DNA of 6,328 bases from Spirochaetales bacterium Spiro_01 (GTDB lineage: Bacteria > Spirochaetota > Spirochaetia > Sphaerochaetales > Sphaerochaetaceae): NCBI GenBank assembly GCA_001604265.1, contig LVBC01000014.1, positions 1 to 6,328 on the forward strand, written 5' to 3'. A program made the translations under genes and the position numbers. Every line of letters begins with the position of its first letter. The first letter of the stretch is position 1. Positions 5,274-6,328 of this stretch are shown here, piece by piece. Under the pieces are notes generated by a model, which had not been told where the DNA came from, ran no database searches, and was given only the letters and a program-made list of their open reading frames with translations.

Positions 5274-6281
5274 TCATGCCCCTGCCAGATGGTTTGCCAT
5301 GCGAGCGCACATCTTGACTGCGTTCTCGAAGGCAGAAGTCTTTACGATGCCCTTGCCTGCGATATCGTAGGCTGTGCCGTGTGCACAGGTGACGATAGGA
5401 GCAGGAAGACCGCCGGCAATCGTGATGCCGGTATCGAAGCCCTTCAGCTTGAGAGCGATCTGACCCTGGTCATGGTACATTGTGACGACTGCATCGAACT
5501 CGCCCCTGAAGGCCTTGATGAATGTGATGTCCGAGGGGTATGGACCGGAGGCGTTGATGCCCTGGCTCTTTGCTGTCTCGATGGCCGGAGTGATGATGTC
5601 GATCTCCTCTCTGCCACAGCGTCCGCCCTCTCCACAGTGCGGATTGAGTGCAGCAACTGCGATCCTGGGCTCCTTGATACCGGAGTTCTTGAGAGAGACG
5701 TTTGCAAGTGTGATTGCCCTCATGATCCTCTCGACGGAAAGGTTCTGGCTCACCTCCTTGATTGGGATGTGGGAGGTGGTCCTGGTGGTCCAGAGGTCGC
5801 CACATACGTTGATCTCTCCAAATGGAGCTGTGTGGTGGAAGAGGTTTGCCAGAAGATGGTGCTCGGACTCGAACTTGCAGCCAGCATCCTTGAGACCGGC
5901 CTTGTTGAATGGACCGAAGCAGAAGCCTTCGATGAGCTTCCTGTTGTACAGGTCTGCAGAGAGGGTCAGCATATCGAGATTGGCCTTTCCGCACTCTACC
6001 GAGAGCTCTCCGATCGGAGCATCCTTCGGATCCAGATTCTTTCTGTCCAGCATGTAGTAAGTGTCATCCTCGTACCTGAGACCTTCGAGCGAGTCGACAC
6101 AGACCACTTCGGTCCTGTTTCCGACCATTTCGAATGCTCTGTCCAGGATTCTCTTGTCACCGATGAATACCGGATGACAGATATCGTCGAAGAAACGAGC
6201 AGCAGCAAGCTTAGCGATGATTTCAGGACCGACACCGCTGCCGTCACCGAGAAGCATGCCTAATACGGGCTTTCTTGCCAT
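5274..6281 (-). CDS. PdxA/PdxA2-family 4-phospho-hydroxyacid dehydrogenase
   Basis: This is a metal-dependent NAD(P)-linked dehydrogenase. The family includes PdxA (4-hydroxythreonine-4-phosphate dehydrogenase, pyridoxal phosphate synthesis) and PdxA2 (4-phospho-threonate or -erythronate dehydrogenase in sugar-acid catabolism). The 335-residue product begins MARKPVLGMLLGDGSGVGPEI, the family's 'GDPxGIGPE' start. The three metal-binding histidines are in place: TTSHIPI (His171), LNPHCGEGG (His215) and MYHDQG (His270). The C-terminal ITIAGGLP and CAHGTAYDIAGKG blocks match the family. The usual GHTE after NKxxLxxAG is replaced by SEHHLLA (139-145). The start at 6281 has AGGAGG 7 nt upstream (6289-6294); the frame stays open to 6311 but without better signals. 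Its stop overlaps or abuts the tctB start. Position ahead of a transporter and a racemase-family gene favours a catabolic PdxA2-like role over vitamin B6 synthesis, but the substrate is inference. Confidence 0.9.
   Translation of the reverse strand: MARKPVLGMLLGDGSGVGPEIIAKLAAARFFDDICHPVFIGDKRILDRAFEMVGNRTEVVCVDSLEGLRYEDDTYYMLDRKNLDPKDAPIGELSVECGKANLDMLTLSADLYNRKLIEGFCFGPFNKAGLKDAGCKFESEHHLLANLFHHTAPFGEINVCGDLWTTRTTSHIPIKEVSQNLSVERIMRAITLANVSLKNSGIKEPRIAVAALNPHCGEGGRCGREEIDIITPAIETAKSQGINASGPYPSDITFIKAFRGEFDAVVTMYHDQGQIALKLKGFDTGITIAGGLPAPIVTCAHGTAYDIAGKGIVKTSAFENAVKMCARMANHLAGA
5279..5283 (-). promoter_or_regulatory. Ribosome-binding site that decides the tctB start
   Basis: AGGGG on the - strand is 7 nt from the ATG at 5271 and only 1 nt from the ATG at 5277. 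Normal spacing supports the inner ATG. The site lies within the last codons of the pdxA-family gene. Confidence 0.55.
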
Positions 6282-6288
6282 TTTTTTT

Positions 6289-6294
6289 CCTCCT
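6289..6294 (-). promoter_or_regulatory. Ribosome-binding site of the pdxA-family gene
   Basis: AGGAGG on the - strand lies 7 nt before the ATG at 6281, separated by an A-tract. It fixes the start at MARKPV rather than any of the upstream in-frame codons, which would lie upstream of, or inside, this site. Confidence 0.85.
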
Positions 6295-6301
6295 ACTTTA
6301 T

Positions 6302-6316
6302 GTAAAAACAATTTAC
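6302..6316. promoter_or_regulatory. Short AT-rich inverted repeat upstream of the operon (possible operator or promoter region)
   Basis: GTAAA (6302-6306) and TTTAC (6312-6316) form a 5-bp inverted repeat around AACAA in the AT-rich leader before the pdxA-family gene. Weak promoter-like hexamers can be drawn on the - strand (TTTCAA at 6325-6320 and CATAAA at 6302-6297, 17 nt apart), but each matches consensus poorly. The arms are short and chance is likely. One - strand frame is also open from the window edge to a TAG at 6295-6293, so an upstream gene might end here instead. Confidence 0.2.
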
Positions 6317-6328
6317 CTTTTGAAATTC

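Noticed and set aside
5289..6263. A 324-codon open frame on the + strand, antisense to the PdxA-family gene
   Set aside because: It has no family resemblance and an acidic, Cys-rich composition. The opposite strand has all the PdxA motifs and a good ribosome-binding site.
1..6328. Defence system, prophage, insertion sequence, CRISPR array or RNA gene
   Set aside because: No transposase, integrase, nuclease, direct-repeat array, tRNA-like or rRNA-like sequence was seen. Every gene belongs to ordinary metabolic, transport or regulatory families.

Overview
The window reads as ordinary protein-coding bacterial chromosome. Arginine is mostly AGA/AGG, lysine and glutamate mostly AAG and GAG, and base composition is balanced. 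The genes are compact, with Shine-Dalgarno leaders of the AGGAG type. The solute-binding protein has a signal peptide without a convincing lipobox, which suggests a soluble periplasmic protein and so a diderm (Gram-negative-type) cell. The overall look recalls host-associated anaerobes such as Sphaerochaeta-like spirochaetes, but this is an impression and the lineage cannot be fixed from the sequence alone. No rRNA, tRNA, CRISPR array, insertion sequence or phage gene was seen.

Left part, + strand (1-1445): the 3' part of a TetR-family regulator whose start lies before the window, closed by a strong rho-independent terminator (533-570). A patatin-like phospholipase of the YjjU type follows (597-1445). 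It has a perfect TATAAT only 7 nt before its ATG and no usable ribosome-binding site, so it may be translated from a leaderless mRNA. It converges on the next operon across a hairpin (1446-1481) that can terminate both strands.

Right part, - strand (6281 down to 1491): five tightly packed co-directional genes, apparently one operon, in transcription order. They are a PdxA/PdxA2-family 4-phospho-hydroxyacid dehydrogenase, TctB, TctA, a TctC-type solute-binding protein, and an Asp/Glu/hydantoin racemase-superfamily protein. The three Tct genes make a complete tripartite tricarboxylate transporter (TTT). The two enzymes probably act on the imported acid or its phosphorylated derivative. Known PdxA2 enzymes oxidise 4-phospho-threonate or 4-phospho-erythronate made by a DUF1537 kinase. 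No kinase is in the window, so it would have to lie beyond position 6328 or elsewhere. The substrate is therefore inferred only as a small hydroxylated carboxylic acid.

The operon has two strong intercistronic hairpins without proper U-tracts, one on each side of the binding-protein gene. This is consistent with selective stabilisation of that mRNA segment. No long gene-free stretch exists; the largest internal gap is about 90 nt (508-596).
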